DNA of 64,000 bases from Fodinibius sp052060035 (GTDB lineage Bacteria > Bacteroidota > Rhodothermia > Balneolales > Balneolaceae), in assembly GCF_052060035.1 (NCBI RefSeq), contig NZ_JBPOEA010000011.1:32223-96222 (forward strand), in the 5' to 3' direction. Below are positions 63,160 to 64,000 of this stretch, piece after piece (positions within the stretch are counted from its first letter, which is position 1; each line of letters begins with the position of its first letter). The notes under the pieces were generated by a model, which was not told where the DNA came from, ran no database searches, and worked only from the letters and a program-made list of their open reading frames with translations. The translations under genes and the position numbers were made by a program.

Positions 63160-63725
63160 TGGTAAGCTCTCTTTCCTTGTCAACCGAACTTACCTACGTG
63201 CGCTTGCGGGGGCTAATGCCTTTCTTTACCGAAGCATCGAAGCGATATGGGATCCCTCTCATCTTGTTACTCGCTATCGCTTCCCGAGAAAGCCGAATGG
63301 GACTGGCCTTATCTGCTGATGGCACCGGAGATCATGGGAACGGCATCGGCATCATGCAGATCGACCGGCGATATCATCCCAACTTTACCGACCGCCATAG
63401 CCCCTTTGACCACCAAGCCAATATTGATTATGGAGCCCAGTACTTGGCAAAACTTCTTCAGCAGTTTAACGGAAATACCGCCCGGGCCGTAGCGGCCTAT
63501 AACGCTGGTCCAAACAAAGTACGGACCGCCACTTACGCGGGGCTACCTCCGGATTCGGTAACCACCGGCCGAGACTACAGCCGCGATGTCCTGCAACGGA
63601 AACAGCTTATCAGCCAGCTACTCGGACTTTCCAAAGCTACTAGCCTGTCTGTGTACGGGGTGCCGATGGCCTTTATCGCTCTTGCAACCTATAACTACTT
63701 GACTACAAATACCAATGAACAGTGA
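63159..63725 (+). CDS. Lytic transglycosylase (SLT-like)
   Basis: 188 residues. The SLT/lysozyme-like fold: catalytic Glu in ASRESRMG (E44), GIGIMQIDRR near 63, and AAYNAGPNKV near 112, then TGRDYSRDVL. A hydrophobic C-terminal segment (VYGVPMAFIALATYNYL) may anchor it. It should cut peptidoglycan glycan strands during entry or exit of the virion. The last gene complete in the window. Confidence 0.85.
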   Translation: MVSSLSLSTELTYVRLRGLMPFFTEASKRYGIPLILLLAIASRESRMGLALSADGTGDHGNGIGIMQIDRRYHPNFTDRHSPFDHQANIDYGAQYLAKLLQQFNGNTARAVAAYNAGPNKVRTATYAGLPPDSVTTGRDYSRDVLQRKQLISQLLGLSKATSLSVYGVPMAFIALATYNYLTTNTNEQ

Positions 63726-64000
63726 ATCACATTATGTCTTCGATGATGAATCTTCCGACAACGAAGGGTTAGGACGACTCCCTACCCGGCTCCCGAATGT
63801 ACATCGCTCGGTTCCCGGCCACGAGGAAACAAGGAGAACAAAAAGAATTATTACCAGCCGCAAACAACCAAAGAATTCTCAACCGAGGCCACTCCCCCGG
63901 CCGCGACCCATCCCACGCCCTGTTCCGGTTATAGACAAAAATCCCGTACCCCCTCCTACAAAACTCAAACTTAAACCCAGAAAACGACCTAGTACAAAGA
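63715..64000 (+). CDS. Partial basic, Pro-rich protein, runs off window
   Basis: The frame starts at the ATG at 63,715 inside the end of the transglycosylase gene (overlap 11 bases) and is open at position 64,000. The visible 95 residues begin acidic (ESHYVFDDESSDNEG) and turn into an Arg/Lys/Pro-rich stretch (RPLPRPRPIPRPVPV). No family recognised. It confirms that the operon continues past the window. Confidence 0.6.
   Translation, partial: MNSESHYVFDDESSDNEGLGRLPTRLPNVHRSVPGHEETRRTKRIITSRKQPKNSQPRPLPRPRPIPRPVPVIDKNPVPPPTKLKLKPRKRPSTK

Larger units (their letters stand above)
18464..64000. mobile_element. Integrated element (probable provirus with cargo), right end outside window
   Basis: Begins behind a tRNA-Arg with an outward tyrosine integrase, then a CI-like repressor, replication helicase, iterons, a defence and cassette cargo region, and a virion-like operon that is still open at the window edge. 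The visible part is 45.5 kb. No second copy of the tRNA 3' end was noticed in the window, so the right junction should lie beyond 64,000. Whether the cargo region and the virion-like operon belong to one element or to nested elements is not settled. Confidence 0.7.

Noticed and set aside
44897..64000. Tailed-phage reading of the late operon
   Set aside because: No portal, large terminase, tape-measure or baseplate-like chain could be recognised in the visible part.

Overview
The window looks like a chromosomal stretch of a Balneolota/Rhodothermota-type bacterium (deep Bacteroidota relatives, often halophilic) carrying a large integrated element. That placement is inferred from the protein style: an LpoB-type lipoprotein, many lipobox proteins, InlB-like and BspA-like repeats, and an SSS sodium symporter. 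No rRNA or marker phylogeny could be run.

Positions 1-18,389 are ordinary chromosome. They hold envelope lipoproteins (1-1049), a secreted transglutaminase-like protein, a sodium:solute symporter with a 32-residue partner, glutamate dehydrogenase, a cyclic phosphodiesterase-like protein, DNA polymerase IV (dinB), queA, a repeat-rich lipoprotein, a flavin/NAD oxidoreductase, a nitroreductase, a dienelactone-hydrolase-like lipoprotein and a soluble sugar dehydrogenase.

A tRNA-Arg(UCG) gene at 18,390-18,463 marks the probable left junction of the element. A tyrosine integrase begins 183 bases downstream, and no right end is seen before the window closes at 64,000. The first part (18.6-25.6 kb) is a control and replication block: integrase, small DNA-binding proteins, a CI-like repressor facing a divergent operon, a helicase of the phage/plasmid primase-helicase kind, an array of CTAAGA iterons just behind it, and a ParB-fold protein.

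From 25.6 to 34.2 kb comes an AT-rich defence-like block: a HEPN protein, a single-chain restriction-methylase, a TIGR02391-type protein, a membrane protein and an AbiEi-Fic fusion bracketed by related palindromes. From about 34.4 to 44.5 kb all genes run on the minus strand and are separated by imperfect palindromes ending in GTTAGGT, GTTAGGC, GTTAGCT and similar cores. I read these as integron attC sites, so this part is a gene-cassette array without an integron integrase. Its cargo includes HNH, CoiA-like and PLD-type nucleases, several secreted or membrane unknowns and an InlB/GLUG lipoprotein.

From 44.9 kb to the edge, composition and gene style change: a tightly packed plus-strand operon of higher GC. 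It encodes many small proteins with one C-terminal membrane span, a transglutaminase-like protein, a peptidoglycan-binding membrane protein, a RadA-like ATPase, a 2415-residue protein joining a RelA/SpoT-like domain, an adenine methylase and a SNF2-type helicase, then candidate virion proteins and a lytic transglycosylase. No portal, large terminase or tail gene is visible. The best reading is a provirus of a tailless, membrane-containing phage, with Salisaeta icosahedral phage 1 and Thermus phage P23-77 as comparators, but this rests on gene style and not on detected homology.
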